Counted from the stretch's first letter, positions 1 to 13,986 are shown. The stretch: DNA of 64,000 bases from Fasciolopsis buskii (GCA_008360955.1 LUCM01005996.1:133114-197113), one strand, 5' to 3'. Notes: generated by a model from the sequence alone, not told the origin. Translations and numbers: made by a program.

Positions 1-3000
1 AACGAAACAGCATTGTCTGGTGATGAAACATCTGCGACTGAAATGCCAAACTTAACGGGAAAATGATTCATGGAAATTGAATAGTTTTTTCCTGGGTAGC
101 GTTAAAAATCGGGTGGCTAGCACCCACACCGAATGCGTAAAACTAAAAGTACAAGTAAGCCCCAATTCGCAACTGCTGAGATAAATCACTTTGCCTGAAC
201 GCTCATATTTACGCGTGAATACTGCACCACTAATCGAAGGAGATGTTGCACTATTAGCAATTCTGCAACGTAGTAGCTATTACACGAGTGAGTACGATTA
301 ACACGGAAGAGGTCATGGACCAGTAGATATTAATCACTAATGTTAACATGTCCGTGTGATTATTTTTCTATTCACGTCTCATAATGGGGCGGAAATGTGA
401 AGAGAGCTGAAGGCATCGTTTGACTAAAGACTTGAAGAAAATCTAATGGAGTCAGACCAGTAGAAGTTTTTCGGGATTTTGAAAGCGAGAAACCGACGAA
501 CTAATTCGGAGACAACGCGTACAGAAATGGCAACAGAAGTTCAGATTTTAAAATTTATGCAGAAACACCTAGGATGCACAATGCTTGACCCATAAAGGTA
601 TATATATACATATATATATATATATACATATACTGGTAAAGCAGCCCTCCAAAGGGAAGCCTGAGCTGTCTGAGAAGCACAACGGAAGAAAACCAACATA
701 AGTAAGCCTAGCAAACATTTCAAGAAACCTCGGAATTCAAGGAGCAGAAATCATACTATCACCTTCAGAATGAATCATAAAACATTTGATTTTTGTTGTA
801 CACTAAGGATCTTGAAGTATTGCTTTGCTACCGCAACGAAGTCCAGAAGATTTACAAATAATCTCCAAATAAAAGCAATCTTCAACACCCTCCGCCGAAG
901 TCGCATCTGATGGCTAGGGCTCGGCACGGTTTGTCTACTCACCCGGAAAGTGGACCAGTAAAACAAGAAGAATGCTTTTTGCTACAGTACAAAAGATTAA
1001 CGCTGGATCATCGAAACTGGAGCTGCGATGAACAACTAAGCTATTATAAGACTTCATAGTGTCAGTGCTAAGTAAGAATATTTCAGGTATTCAGTGGATT
1101 TGGGTCCCAATACATAATCAGCTACACAATTATAGAGAACCTGTAAGTGCTCTATTGGCAAACCTTTTTGGTGTTGAAAATCATCTGTTTTCATCCATCA
1201 TATACTGAAACCCAATATACTTCAGCCCCCGGCATTGTGGCTCCAAAATTACTTGTCAGATAATTTCCCTGAAGACTGGACAAAGTGGTCGGCAACCGGC
1301 CTATGAAGTTGTTCAGATGGTTTCCTGAAGAATTGTTGTACAAATCACAACGCGTTATTTTTTGACTACAAAGTTTAACCAGAATTGTCCGGTAACGAGT
1401 TTGTTTCACTTTTTCCTCCCACGAGCTACACATGAAACCTGATCAGCAAGGATATTTTAACCACCATTGTTCTGCGTTATTTAGTAAATATTAATAAAAA
1501 CTAAGTGATTATCAGTTGGATTTTTGAATCAAAAACCGTCGAATTACAAACAGGAATGATACCTACGAAAGATGGTAAAAGTTTGGATGTCGTTTCTAAA
1601 ATATTCCCATTAAATTTGACAGTGAAAGTAACAGTGCTATCAAAAATGACCGTAGTAATTCCCTTTTACGCGGCATACAACGAATGTTCGCTGACCGAAA
1701 GCGGGAGGAGTGTGGCGGTCAACGGAAATCTGCCAAATGGGGAAGTTGGGTAAGCTGAGAGCAGATGAACATGAGGCCTACGCTTTCAAATGCCACGTTG
1801 TTAAGTGCCTGACTGTCGCCAGTCGCTGTAAGGACATAAATGTCTGATTTTGATAAATCACTCATTGAGGCCCTGATCTTTGCAATTACACGACCTTTAT
1901 CCATGTGGTTAGCGGCCAGATTTACTATAGCGAAGGTTGAGGTAAAAGCAGACTCCTTTTCTAGAAGCTGGAGCCAGCGCTGTCGAATGTGCCGGAATCA
2001 GTGTTGATATCTTTTTTTCCGGTGACCGGTCAGCATGAAGTCGATTGAAATTATGGACCAACGGACATTTATCCGTTTCTGTCAACCGTTGTGTCCGACA
2101 GGACAATGTTAGCTTTTCGGTGTCAGTTGTTTCGTAGATGTCAGAGGGGCTATTGGCTTTGCTCGTTGCAGTTTAGTCGGCATTTAAAGAAAAACCGAAG
2201 GCAATGCGTTCATCTTTGTAAAATATCTTTAAAACGAAGTATTCGGTTGCTGCCGTTTATTAAAAAATGCACTAGACATTTTACTAAAGTCCCAACGAGG
2301 AAGCCATCACTGATTCAGAATTTCAACGGATTACGTTTAAAGCGAAACAACGTTCGTCTGTGTGAACACTAGTAAAACTAGTAATCTTAAAGTCATTTAA
2401 AATAATAAAGATGAATAAACATTCCAGAAAACACTAGATATAACGCACTGTGATTATTATTAGGACCAGAGAAATGATCCATTCAGAGACAACATTTTTG
2501 GGTATTCTGCTTCTCGTGTTTGCACCAGGAATTCCATTTGGGGTGGTGGAAATTCACCTGCGTTCCCACCTCCAAAATTGGGCGTTGAGTCGGAATCCGA
2601 TTGTGTTACCCGGTGAGCTTGATTTATGCTCGATGGTCGAACCACGATTGATCACTGAGCAGGAGTACCTGTTCAATTTCTGATAACGTTTTTAGATTTT
2701 AGACACAAACAGTATACACAATTACGCTAATAAGTTATGTTGTTGACAAGATCATTTATGGTACGAGTGTTCTGAAAAAATGAACATAGATCCCACTGAA
2801 AAACATGCACTGTGTTAGGTCATCCTCTGATGATATTTCGCTTAGCGTTGAGAAAGCATGCGGTTTTCCACTACGATGCGTTTGACTTTCGAGAAAAACG
2901 AAATGGAAAACTCCGAGGACGGTCACATCTCTGCACCATGCCATTTCTAAGCTTATTTATTTCATAAACCTAGCATGTGAAAAGGAGTTTAACGCTAGAA

Positions 3001-3143
3001 TAAACTTATTTGGGTTTTGCGGAATTCTGGATCATTAATGGATATAAAGATTGCGGGTTCAATCCAACATACCATTAGTCAATTTCAGTGGGTAAAATCT
3101 TTTTGTGAAATATTTTACATTTGTTATCTATATGTATATATAG
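1..3143. other. gene-poor stretch with TA/CATA microsatellite
   Basis: No recognisable protein family was seen on either strand. A TA-rich microsatellite with CATA interruptions lies at about 598-632 and accounts for the Tyr/Ile-rich reading frame there. A short open segment at 1087-1142 sits between a TTTCAG acceptor-like site and a GTAAGT donor-like site, but it is only 56 bases and open in two frames, so it is not called. The remainder looks like intron or intergenic DNA. Confidence 0.5.
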
Positions 3144-3246
3144 GAGCAAATCATAGTTGGAAATCGCTCAAACTGGCGCCAAACTCTGTAGTAACATCAT
3201 GCTCGTATCATAAGATACTGCGAAAGTTGGAATCATTGAGAAAACG
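3144..3246 (+). CDS. candidate internal exon, product unknown
   Basis: This 103-base segment follows an AG at 3142-3143, with a TA-rich rather than pyrimidine-rich tract before it, and ends at a good GTAAGA donor. One of three frames stays open: two leading bases, 33 codons, two trailing bases. The peptide is basic towards its end (a KILRKLESLRK-type segment) and shows no known motif. The opposite strand also has a protein-like open frame (3168-3383), so the coding strand is uncertain. A chance open segment is a real alternative. Confidence 0.3.
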
Positions 3247-3383
3247 GTAAGAAATCGCGTAAATGATTTCTGGAAAATGGTTTTGAAAATTGGTAAATAA
3301 ATACAACAGTCCTCTTGAATAAATTGTTCAGATCGACCAGTTGTTTTGGCTTCTGGAGTTAATTTGCCTCCCAGAATCAGCAT

Positions 3384-5062
3384 CAGAAACAGAGTGATAC
3401 ATTCTAATCCAAATTTACCTCACGCAGCTCGAATTCAATATTCCGTATAAATTTATAAGTTACATGTACGTCTTTTGCGTGTTTTACACAACAACAAAGT
3501 TTCCGTATGTATCTTTCGATTAGAGTCACGAAGAAACAGATGCACACTGTCTATATTAGACGCTATCTATTGTTGACCTCTCTTCCATTTTTTGAAAAAA
3601 CGCTTAAGAACAAATGAGTGGATAAATATTTTTCCCTGGAGCACTAGGCCAGCTTTGAAGCTGCGAACCTATTACAATACCGGTTAAGCTTCTGCAAATT
3701 TTGTATGTAGCAGAGGTGCGTTCCTCAGTGCACTCATTTATCAGTAGTATACTACCGGTTAAGCAATGATCACGCCGTCAAACTGGTTGTATCAAAAACC
3801 CCAACTAGGTATCATGTTTTTCCCCCAGATGTTGAGATTAGCTGAGTAAAAGAAACCTAGCAGCAAACTACTGTTATGATACCCAAATCAACGGTTCGTT
3901 TGGACATACTGTCCTTATGCAAAATCAGATTATGATTAGAAAGCCTATGAACAGCTGTTGAAATTAGGATTTCGTAAGGTTCGGCATTTTGGAAAATGTT
4001 TCTCCGGCTTTGTCATTTCGAAGAGCTACTTGTGAACACATTTTAATTAGAGGAACTCTCAAAGCGATGGGTAAACAAGCTGTAATGCAATTCGTCTGAC
4101 ACTTTGTGATTATGTGAAAATTTGGGTTAACAGGAATCAACTTTCGCGCTCATTCTGATAGTGGTATGTGGAACCGAATGTCAGATTCCGGAACCATGTT
4201 CAGTTTCGTCGATTGCGTTGTCTGAACAAGTCCAAAAATCCGCCTCCTACACGTCAGTTGCCGAAGGACTAGACAAACTGTCAGCCTCAAAATGAAGCAG
4301 CCTGCCTTTTACAGAGCGGGTCATGTCTGGCCTAACGGTGACTAGGCCTTCCCGCTGAACAATTCGACCGAAAGGCTGCTGACTGTCTGATTCAACTGTT
4401 AGACTACTAACTGGTCTTTTCAACCGTTCTCATTGTTTTTCTCTCTTAAAGCATAAATTTATGTAGGCAGTTTTGGCATTGCTGAGGAAACCGTTTTTCC
4501 TGATCTGCTAACGATTAGATCAGTCTGGGAAATTTCTCTTGTCTATCATGTGGTAAAGCACCGGGTAATTCATGCAACTACCTTAGGGGTGGGACGAAGA
4601 AAGGCTAAACAGAAAACACATCGAACAAACGGTCATTACAATAATCCAAAGACTGCGGTGTTTTGAAGCTTTGTTTAACATCTCGGTAAACGGTAAACAA
4701 AAAAAGTTTGTAAATGCAAAACAGGTAAATTTATCAGAAATCTTTGGACATTGTAAAACATTAAATGATTTTATTGTCAAAATTTGCACATTACTAGTGA
4801 CCGAACTGTGTTGTAAGTAAAACCCCATAATGTGTGTTAGTTTTCTTTTTTGCTCAAGGGGACGCTTACCGACTGTCAGGTGGCATTAAGAAGTCAATTC
4901 ACTTTGGAATTTTTGACGCTTCAGTGTTGTAAGACTTCCAGTCAAGCCACTCAGCTTTCACACTAAATAAAGTGACCCTCCTTAGCTGAAAAACGTATCA
5001 GTTGCCACCAGTAACACGATGCCTGATTCATTAAAACAGGCTGTCCGCATTCGAAAAGACAG
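3384..5062. other. non-coding stretch; possible worn tRNA-like relic near 3750
   Basis: No coding signal could be supported. The string ACCGGTTAAGC occurs twice about 75 bases apart (near 3679 and 3753). The second copy is followed about 35 bases later by a GGTTNNATCAAA-like string, so it could be a very worn tRNA-like SINE head with A-box and B-box remnants. The match is too poor to call a SINE. Confidence 0.3.
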
Positions 5063-5127
5063 AAGTTTTCTCACCCTGATTTCCACACGGCTTGCTGCAA
5101 TAAAGCCGGCAATGTTTTCTCCATCAA
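5063..5127 (+). CDS. candidate small exon, product unknown
   Basis: An open 65-base segment (21 codons plus two bases) lies between an AG and a consensus GTAAGT donor. The peptide contains adjacent cysteines and no known motif. The acceptor side has a weak pyrimidine tract, so support comes mainly from the donor. Chance is a real possibility. Confidence 0.22.
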
Positions 5128-5820
5128 GTAAGTCTTCTAACCAGCTTTGCGATTCACTTCACGTCAATAGAACCGACGATTTACTTTTTCCGTAGCCAGG
5201 TTGCTGGTTTTCATGCGGTTCTAAAAGTGGGGCCGCGGATTTGGATCGCAAACATTTCATTAGTCGAGGTGACGTCTTCAGTACTCTTGCGCAGTCTGTG
5301 AGTCTATTCTGCACGTGGATTATTCAATTAATTTCTGGGTTCTTTAGTTTGCTGAACTGTTTGCTCCTCATCCAGCTGTACACTTGGTCTAATTCGAAGT
5401 GTCTGCTGGTTGGATTGTATGAAGAGCACTAATATTCCTGCAAATCCCTTGCGTGCCTCGTGGGTGCTTGATCCAGAATTTCAGCACCATCCAGACAGAA
5501 CTCTTCATTATCCCCGTGGACGGATATGGGCGTCAAAGTGGACCGTATTATTTTGTCATTAGGTTTTCTTCACAGAAATAACCACTGCAGCACTAGAGAA
5601 CTGCGAACGCAGGACAAACCCACCTCCTGAAGATATTCGAGAGCAACGGATATAAAAGAGACCGTATAAAAAGAACCGTTGAAGCAAAGAACAAAGAAAC
5701 GGACGGAAGTGCACAGTCATAGAAAAGGGTCTGTGCATCGTGCATAAAAAATATCTAATTTAACTGCAAGATTTTTACCAATCCCCGCGAACCAGTTGCT
5801 AATAAGTGGGCCGAAATTGT

Positions 5821-6333
5821 AAGAAGATTTGTCTCGAAATCGAAAAATCAGCTAAAGTTAGAGGGAAAAATACGCCTTATAGAAATTCGGGTGCATGAAT
5901 TTGTCCGAATACGGAATCTGTCACACTCGACGAAAAGTTGCAGTCGCATGGATCAGGGCTAACTAGCTGCACGAAGATATGCTCCACGAACAACAATGAC
6001 CTAATCCTGATTTAAATTTCGCCACTAGAAATCCCTTCCAACAATGAAAAAATGTGGGAAACCATTAGCACTCAACTGCGTTCGTTTCACGAAGACGAAT
6101 TTATTTAATCACTATAATTTCGTTCTAATTGTTCTTCAAAAGTTTTCGACTTAGCACTATACGATGATCTTTTTGGAAAGACCGGTAGTAGTTTCGTCAA
6201 GGTAACGAGTAACTTACCAAATCGAGTCGTTCTAATTGATAGTACAATGCAATCGATGAATCAAATCGTTGCATCTAAAAGTACGGCGATCAGGCAACAC
6301 TTAATTGCCACCTTTACTTGTATAGTTTTGTGA
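5821..6333 (+). pseudogene. decayed protein-like reading frame, family unknown
   Basis: A single plus-strand frame stays protein-like over about 170 codons with only four in-frame stops (TGA near 5896, TAA near 6013, TAA at 6115-6117, TAA at 6112-6120 region). Its last block, 6118-6333, is 72 codons without a stop and has balanced composition, including a short YDDLFGKTG-type segment. There is no usable ATG at the start and I recognise no family. It could be a worn gene copy, a retroelement piece outside the conserved domains, or a chance run. Codon-level comparison with relatives would decide. Confidence 0.3.
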
Positions 6334-9300
6334 CCCACCTTGTTAATCGAGTTGTTTTCGAAAATTTGCTGACTGGAAGCTAACATTTGTCATATATGGA
6401 AGAAAAGGATGTGTGAATCCTGCTAATCCCATCTAAGTGATTATATACGAAGTATACCAATAATGTTTTTTACATTTTTCCAAATAAAAATAAGACAGTA
6501 ATATCATTTAGGGTTCCGGTGAAGAATCAACTTCAGCGGTGTCAAATTAAATTTGAAAGATTGAATTACGGTACCAAATTAACCTGTTCGGGGAATATCG
6601 TCGATACTATGACCGTAAACCGTTTCAGATTCAAGGTCCTTTTTCCCGATTTGTACGTTTTCCTATTTGCCCTCATGCACACACAGAAGGGGAGTTAGGT
6701 GAAATAAGAATTTGCAGACCCAAGTTGCATGCAGTACATCAGATGTCCAGTGGTGGGGTGGAGTTTAACCGTGGAGTAACAAAATACGCTAGAAAGACAC
6801 GAATCAGATTATTGGTGATTTTTTCCATTGGGCCAATGGCGAGAGCCTTTTGGAGGGTTAATCGCTGACAACCGGTCCACAATGATGGGTTAAACAGAGA
6901 AGGCTCTCTGTGGCCATGTAAAGCCGAAAGCCAGCCTCTAGGGCTAATCAGCTAACTGAATTATGAGCGCGATTTCGTATCTAGTTTAATGCAGTCAACC
7001 AGGGATCATAAGCATTGTAGCATGTACGTTTGAACGGTAAAGATTTGTCTAAGGAACGAAAGGATTAAACATTCAGACTGTCTGACTGCAAGTTCGGTAT
7101 CTCTTTAGTAACAAAAACTTCACTTGAGATTGTATTTCGCAGGTTTCCGATAACCTCGGACATTTCGTGACTTTTGAATAGCTTTATGCTTCTTGGATCG
7201 CACTAAAATAGCTACGCTTTGGCTTCATTTTGAGATAAAAACAGAAGAATGTAGAATAAAATAAAATGATGTGAAATAAACAAATTGTGCAGGGTGTCTT
7301 GAGTTGAACCTGGGGTTCAAAGGTCGATGAAAAAGGCTACAATCATGTAAGGTCACGTGCATATTCATTCATTATTGTTCATCCCCGGAAACATTTAAAG
7401 AAACGCAGATCGTTTTTATGGGCTCAGTTATAACATAATCTAAATTTATGCGGACCAACACCGGAGCATTTTCAGGTACTCTTGATTCGGTTGTAGATTA
7501 TGTGTAAGGCCAGGCTTGGTCCAGTGACTGCAGGTATCAGGTAAAAGATCCCCTGCGGTGATGAATAAAACACGAATAACGATTAGCAAGCATTTGAGCA
7601 GCCTGTTGAAATTCTGTCGCCGGAAGCCTGGGAAATAGTAGACAAGATGCAAAGAATATTGAATCATAAAATACTTCTGGAATCTCCATATTTTGAGGGG
7701 AGAAAAAGAGGCTACAGTTGACCAAAACGCCACTTAATGTTTTTCCTCATGAGTTTCTGCTTATATTCACTTGTTGGTACTGGGGAGCATTCAGTCGATA
7801 CAGTGATTTGTGGTTTATAGTGGCTAACTTTGTCAGCATAGGACAAGTGCTGGAAATAAATACTCTGGTGATTTGGAAAACGTTGTGCCATGAAATTTTC
7901 TGTTTCATTTAAATCAGAGGAGCTGTAAAATATTTCAGGAAAGATCGTGACGATCAGTCGTGATGAAAATTAGTCCATTGTGAGTACAAAAACTACGCCA
8001 AAATGTTCTGCAGGGATGTCGAAAAGAAATATATGAACTCCGGAGTTAAAATTATTACGGAAACAGACAAACATATGTGCGTGGGAAATCCCACATTTAG
8101 ATCAATGAAAGATCAGAGTACGGGATCTGGGCCAACAATGGACAGAAAGCACCACTATTCGCATGATTCTTAATAGGCGATTAACGAAGGCCACAGTCGA
8201 TAATAGAATGGATTTTGGGAGGCCAGTACCAGTTGGGCTTGGCCCAGCTTAGGAACTGTGTTCGTAGCAGTGTTCAGTGCAGTTGAAGTGTATGTGTCAC
8301 AGGGCAAAATCATTTTTGTTTCCCTTGGGAATGAGACTAGCATTAAACGATTGTCATTAAACAGGAGATAAACACGTCCAGGATCTCTGTATCAAAGATG
8401 CTATAACCATAGCTCGTTAAACTTTGTTTCAATTATTATTTAGATTCAGGCGTTGATATGGACGAAAAACAGGCTGTTCTGCACATTTACAAACCAGTAC
8501 GAATATCCGTCATCTAGTTTTTCACACTTAATTTCGCGCCCAACGAAAAGATTTATACAGAAAAATTTCAAGGCGATTTACAATAATGTTTGGGTTCTTT
8601 GTCTCATGAGAGTCGCTTAAGACTAAAAGCGAACTGGGAATATTCGTTCTTGTGAAACATCTACCATGATTAACATTGGATTCGTCTACTTGTGCACTGA
8701 GCAGATGAGAATTTCGGTTAAATTATAGATTTCTACTAGGAATGACTTTGCTGCTGCAAATTTTGACTATCATTGACTTCACCAAAGGAAAAAAATCTTT
8801 GCTGGTTATTTCACCGGCACAAAATGGGCAAAGTGATAACGTACACTTTACTAACCACTAGGCTGCGTGTAAGATATGGCTATTTGAAACCGAAAACTAA
8901 GGGAAGCTAGCCTTGGTGACTACGGGAATAATAATCTAAAGAGCATAATTCCATTTTTAAGGAGCCCAAGGGAGTTCTGACATTCTACTTTAGTGGTAGT
9001 TAAGTAGTTTGACCGAAGGTGGCCAAGAAGTCAACATCACACATCGATTGACTAATGGGGCTGATGCCAATTGGTATTTTCTTCTGTCATTGACATGAGT
9101 GGCTTGTGACAATTCTTCATTTCATTCAAGTCTCGTGTAGCTCAAAACCTGGAAACGTTTGCCTACCGTTGCTGAGGGCACCCGGCAAATGACGAACGTC
9201 ACAGTGCGTGATGTCATATCCAGTTCCTACTTGTGAAACTAAATTAGCAACCCCTCAGAACCATTTCGTGATTTCTCATCTCAGTCAAACTGCTTGAGGT

Positions 9301-10839
9301 AATCAGTTACAAAATTATCTAGGACCACGCGAGTTTACATCTTCTGAGTTTGTTCATTCACGATTAATCGTTGCACATATAACGAACTAGTTCAGACCCA
9401 CTGTTACAGTGAGCAAAAGTAGAGCAAAGATTTCGAAGCTCAGAACCGTGTGGCGGTGTAATCTAACTGCTGTCCTACCCACGAATCCTTGTGTATCTGA
9501 TTACATGAACATACGCTTCTCCGTACACATGTATGACACCACAAGCCAACAGCGTCTCATCCGCAATTTATCTGTAATGACTTGGAAATGAAATATTGCA
9601 ACAGTTGTTCGATTTCAGACGCACGAATTTAATTCACAATGGACAAGTTTCTTATTCGGAAATCAGGACGTCTTTAGTTTCTGGATGCACACTATCAAAA
9701 GCTGGTTGTGTTACTACGGAAAACCAGTAAACTAGGTTAACGTAGGTACTTCACTTGGTGTGTTGCGAATTGAGCCTCGTTTGTTATTAGGCATTATTAT
9801 TAAGCATCCATCTAGGGTGGTGTTTGAAACCCTTGCGGACGCCGGGTTTATCGCTGTAGCGTGCGCCTAATTGATGGCGTAAAATTATATTAGCATTAAA
9901 GATTTTCGGTGTGCTTCTGGTTGCCAATCTGCGGTAAATTTAAACGAAATAGCATACTTTAGCGCTCTGATAACCAATGGTGAGCTTCACAAAATATTTT
10001 GGAAAATATGACCAAATCAGGTGGCTGGCTTTTCGGAAATTCAGCTCATTCAATTAGGTTGGCATACCTTGGAGGTTTATGTGAATCTGACTGCAAGTTG
10101 ACTAACGTTTTACAAGTCAAAGCTGAGTCGACGCACAAAGGTGAGCCACTAAAGCTAATAGTACCAACTCGAATCCGGGTCAACAGATGTAAACTTAGTC
10201 ATTTCAAGCCAAGACATTGTATCTGATTGATATTTGTCAAGGAGCCAGTACCACGGATTTTTAACGGCTCCAATTTGAACTCATTCAGAAACCGATCAAC
10301 GAATCCATCTGTCAACCCTCCATTGGTTGCGAACCCCTTCCTAAAATAGTATAGTATAGTGTAGTATAGAAAGTATAAAAACAAAGGGAATTACATGACC
10401 CCGAGGCGAATGCCGTAGGCTGTCCGAGAAATCGGAGCATGTTTCTTATGCTTCAGATAACCAGTGATGTAAATAACTTTGATGGATAAATAATGTATTG
10501 CCCATTTTGCTGGAAACAAAGTTTCTGCTACTCGATGGGCCAAAACTGACTGTACAGAGAAGTATTCACGCAGAGTAAACTGCATTTACTTTTCGTCTTT
10601 GTTAGAACTCAACAGGCTCGGAAACAGATTGGAATCCGGAAAGACCGAACATCAAACGGAGCAGTTTATCTTGACGGGTTCTTGGCCGTTTACCGGACTT
10701 AATCATAACATGAAAAGTGCTACATAATTCGGTGCTGAAATCCCCTAAATTATCTCAGTCCCTTAGGGATGATCAATTATTTGCAGTTTTCCAGTTCCAA
10801 TTTTGAGAACGGTGCATTCACACTAACGAGAATATTCAG
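6334..10839. other. gene-poor stretch; TATAG mini-repeat in flank
   Basis: No recognisable domain was seen. A 53-base open segment at 8444-8496 lies between a TTTAG acceptor-like and a GTACGA donor-like site and reads as an acidic, protein-like peptide, but it is too short to call. A TATAG tandem repeat lies at 10346-10372. The minus-strand frame at 7446-7733 has no recognisable content. Confidence 0.4.
10346..10372. repeat. (TATAG)n short tandem repeat
   Basis: About five imperfect TATAG units, with one TGTAG variant. A simple repeat without coding content. Confidence 0.8.
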
Positions 10840-10918
10840 TGCTGGTGAAACAGCCATGTGTTGCTTCTGTGGTTCTTCACAACTCAGTACGCAACTGAAC
10901 TATACGATACCTCAGAAG
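10840..10918 (+). CDS. candidate internal exon, Cys-containing peptide
   Basis: The 79-base segment follows ATTCAG and ends at GTAAAC. Only one of three frames is open: one leading base then 26 codons, ending in phase 0. The peptide contains a CCFC cluster near its middle and no recognised domain. The acceptor tract is modest and the donor acceptable. Could be chance. Confidence 0.28.
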
Positions 10919-12219
10919 GTAAACCATTATATAGTTTTATTACAGTGAAGGTCTTTGCTTTTTTGGTCTGATTTGTACTTAGTATATATATATTTGCAGC
11001 AGTTCGAAAATAGATCATATTTTAGAAGCAATCTATGCACTGTTCTCAAATAAACAAGTTCATCTATAATAGCACGCAGCTCTTTGGCAAATAATAAGAT
11101 AGATAGTCACAAGCATATATGATTACGGTTCATCTAGAAAAAATGCACAAGCTCTATTGATACACTAACTAGCGGTAATATGAGCTTTTCGTTTGATGGA
11201 AACAGAATGTCCATTCGACAGTAATCTTAGAGTATATCAGTATTTCCAAACTATAAACTTGCCGTTTTCTGAAACATTTCAATAAATGGAATGTCCACTG
11301 TGATTGCTTGGCTTATTTTACAAATTTTGCTACGTTTAAAAAGGTCTGCTGATTACACTCTGACCTGGTAAACTCGTGAAAGCTCGATGGTAGGAACGTC
11401 AGAGCAATCTGAAAGCACAACCAATTCTGTTGAGTCGCAAGCTGTCACCTTAACGTATTCAACAATCATTTTTAACCATGCTGACTTTTAAGAATGCCTT
11501 CATTGAGGCGATACGAAGGAATAAGTACAAATGAAAACAGTGAATGTTAACTTTACTAATGTTGTTACATCGAAATCGGTAGACAGTTGACTTAAAATAT
11601 AAGTCATTTCGCTTCAGAAGAAACTTGCGCCCAGGTCATTCGGGTTGGTTTACTTTGCACTGAAGCAAGGATTCCGAATAACTTACGTTTCTCGGTGCCA
11701 TAGGGTGGCAAAACAAATAGAAAAATTCTTGTGTAAATCAGGGCAAACGGATTATGGAAGCAGCATTCATTTGAGATAGTGCGGAAAACCGTTTTTACAT
11801 ATTGTCAAATCTAACGAACTTCTCAGTTTCCAGTTCGAAAAAATATATGTATATTGCTCAAGCGGGCAGGGAACCAGCGCCGTTTATTATCCGTCCGAAA
11901 AGATCGAATGAATTTCTCAAGTCCAAAGAAAGTTCAGGGAAAATGGCTCGTAGATCTCAGAAGGCATTTATACAACACAGATAGTGGAATGCAACGGTCA
12001 GGCTGATATCATTCAGGGTGCGCTCAAATGTAACTATTTCTCATTTGATGTACATTATGGAGAAAAATGTTCCAATTTAACCAAGCCAAAAGTGATATTT
12101 AGGTGCTTTTGCCATTTTGGCTGATTTCTTTTTGTGAAAGAGAAAGAATCGTGGTTTCGAAAGGAACTAGTTTGCCAAGTAACGTTCGAAATGGGATGAT
12201 ATAAAAACGAAAAATTGAC
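10919..12219. other. no feature seen
   Basis: No domain, repeat family or strongly supported exon was seen. A short TA tract lies near 10981-10991. A possible minus-strand first exon (ATG then five codons to a GTAAGT at about 11686) is too short to support. Confidence 0.4.
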
Positions 12220-12640
12220 CCAATTGTGAACTACTTAACTAATCATCTGACTAACTAAAAGTTATTAATTGATTGGCTGACCAAATGACTAAGTTGCAGT
12301 CCAACTGGGGAATTGAAAAAGTGGTCAAGCACTTATTTATCCAACTGAGTAAGTAACTGATTAACTGAATAACCAAGTAATTAACTGAACAAATGAATGA
12401 ATAAAAAGTAAACGAATGAATGGTTAAAAACGAATACACTAATTGTGGGAATAACTCTTCATCTGCATATCTATCTGTCTACACGACTGGCTGCAGTGCC
12501 TACGTTCTTACTCGCAGACCCATCTATTAGCTTAATTCACTAGCCTAGTGGCGGAATGAATACCACTCATGTACGCACTCACTCGCCATTCACTCGCCGT
12601 TTCACTCATACTCACCCACTCAGTTACTGAAATAGTGACC
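12220..12640. repeat. degenerate tetranucleotide (ACTN) low-complexity field
   Basis: On the plus strand the stretch is dominated by worn AACTNA, GACTAA, GAATGAAT and then ACTCACTC/ATTCACTC units, especially 12225-12440 and 12530-12630. The spacing keeps a rough four-base beat, which is what an old tetranucleotide satellite looks like after point mutation. The short reading frames here (for example 12532-12714) are translations of this repeat and are not genes. Confidence 0.7.
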
Positions 12641-13986
12641 TTCTTCATTGCCTTCTTTTGCATCCATTCAACCAGGTACTTGCTTACTGCCTGCCTGGAT
12701 GGTGAGCCGACCAATCAATTAACAAACCAGCGAAATACTGTTAGATTCACTGAATGGGAAGCCTAACAGATAACCTGCCAGTCGGTAGTCAGTATTTATT
12801 TAGCAAGTTCATAATTAAGTGGAAATCTGTATTGTAAAAACAGTAAATTTTCTAACAGAGGCAGTCGTTTTGGATGCCATTAAATTGCTGAATCATTAAC
12901 TAAGTGAGCGGATAATATACGTCAGTGAAACCAAAATAGTTATAACTTATCTATGAAGTGTGCAATTTATGATGTCACTCCTGCAGTAATTACTTAACAA
13001 AATTACACTGACTCATGAATGATCCATTAGATTTTCTCTTCCGGAATCAATGTGCACTCGGCAGTCTATCCATTAATCCGTCTTCTCCGGCAAGGAACTG
13101 GTAAATAAAATTTTGTATTGGTTATTCTTGATGCCGTCATCAATAAAGAGTAGAAAACTTTGATTAGGTTATTCAATAGTACTATAGCGGCGTTTGATCT
13201 GAAGAACAAACAAACAGGTTTTATCCACCTATTTCAAAAGGTTATTGTTGCATTCGACATCAGAACATGTGTAATATTCACTATTCAATGGAAGTAACCG
13301 GGAGATTTTACTGGAGTCAGAATTCCGTGATAAAACCCTCTATCACAGAAGTCGGCGATTGTCAGGTCAAAGTATGGTATAGCGAAAAATTTAATGCCCA
13401 TTTGCCGCTACATGCATCATTTGATATTTTTACTGTGCCATAATATCTAATTAAAAGACTTTTTCGAAGACTTTCATTTTAGACTAAAATCGAGATACGG
13501 CAAAGGCTCGGTGGCCGAATATGAGGTGAACAATTATGGAACGAATAATTTGTTCCCTTTGGCCGTTAATAGCCCGTGTGACATCCGAAATATGTGACAC
13601 TACCCATATATATATACCACTCGATTTCTCACGATTAAAAGTGGTTACACAAAGCTCACGACTCCTGTGTCGCATATTTCATATAGATGTATGGCTTAAT
13701 TTCATGGTTGTTCTGCCTATAGTCTGCATGTAAACAACAGATTTCCATTCAACGACATAGCATGATGAATAGGCCATTGCAATTAGTCAAAGACATAGTT
13801 AGCGGCAGCAGATGTGTCTCGCTTAATCTATTACGTCATGCATGCATAGAATTGCCGTTTTTAGTCGAATTTTAAACGGACAGAAGATCCTTCAGATATA
13901 GTATGGGCCAAGTTTCCAGGCTACGTGCCTAGGGTCCGGGTGAACAAGTGGGCTAATGAATTATATGTATTGTGTTTTCGTTGCTA
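12641..13986. other. no feature seen
   Basis: No recognisable coding domain or repeat family. A short TA tract lies at about 13603-13616. Overlapping short frames around 13484-13733 on both strands lack protein-family features. Confidence 0.4.

Noticed and set aside
541..723. 60-codon Tyr/Ile-rich minus-strand frame
   Set aside because: It is a translation of the TA/CATA microsatellite.
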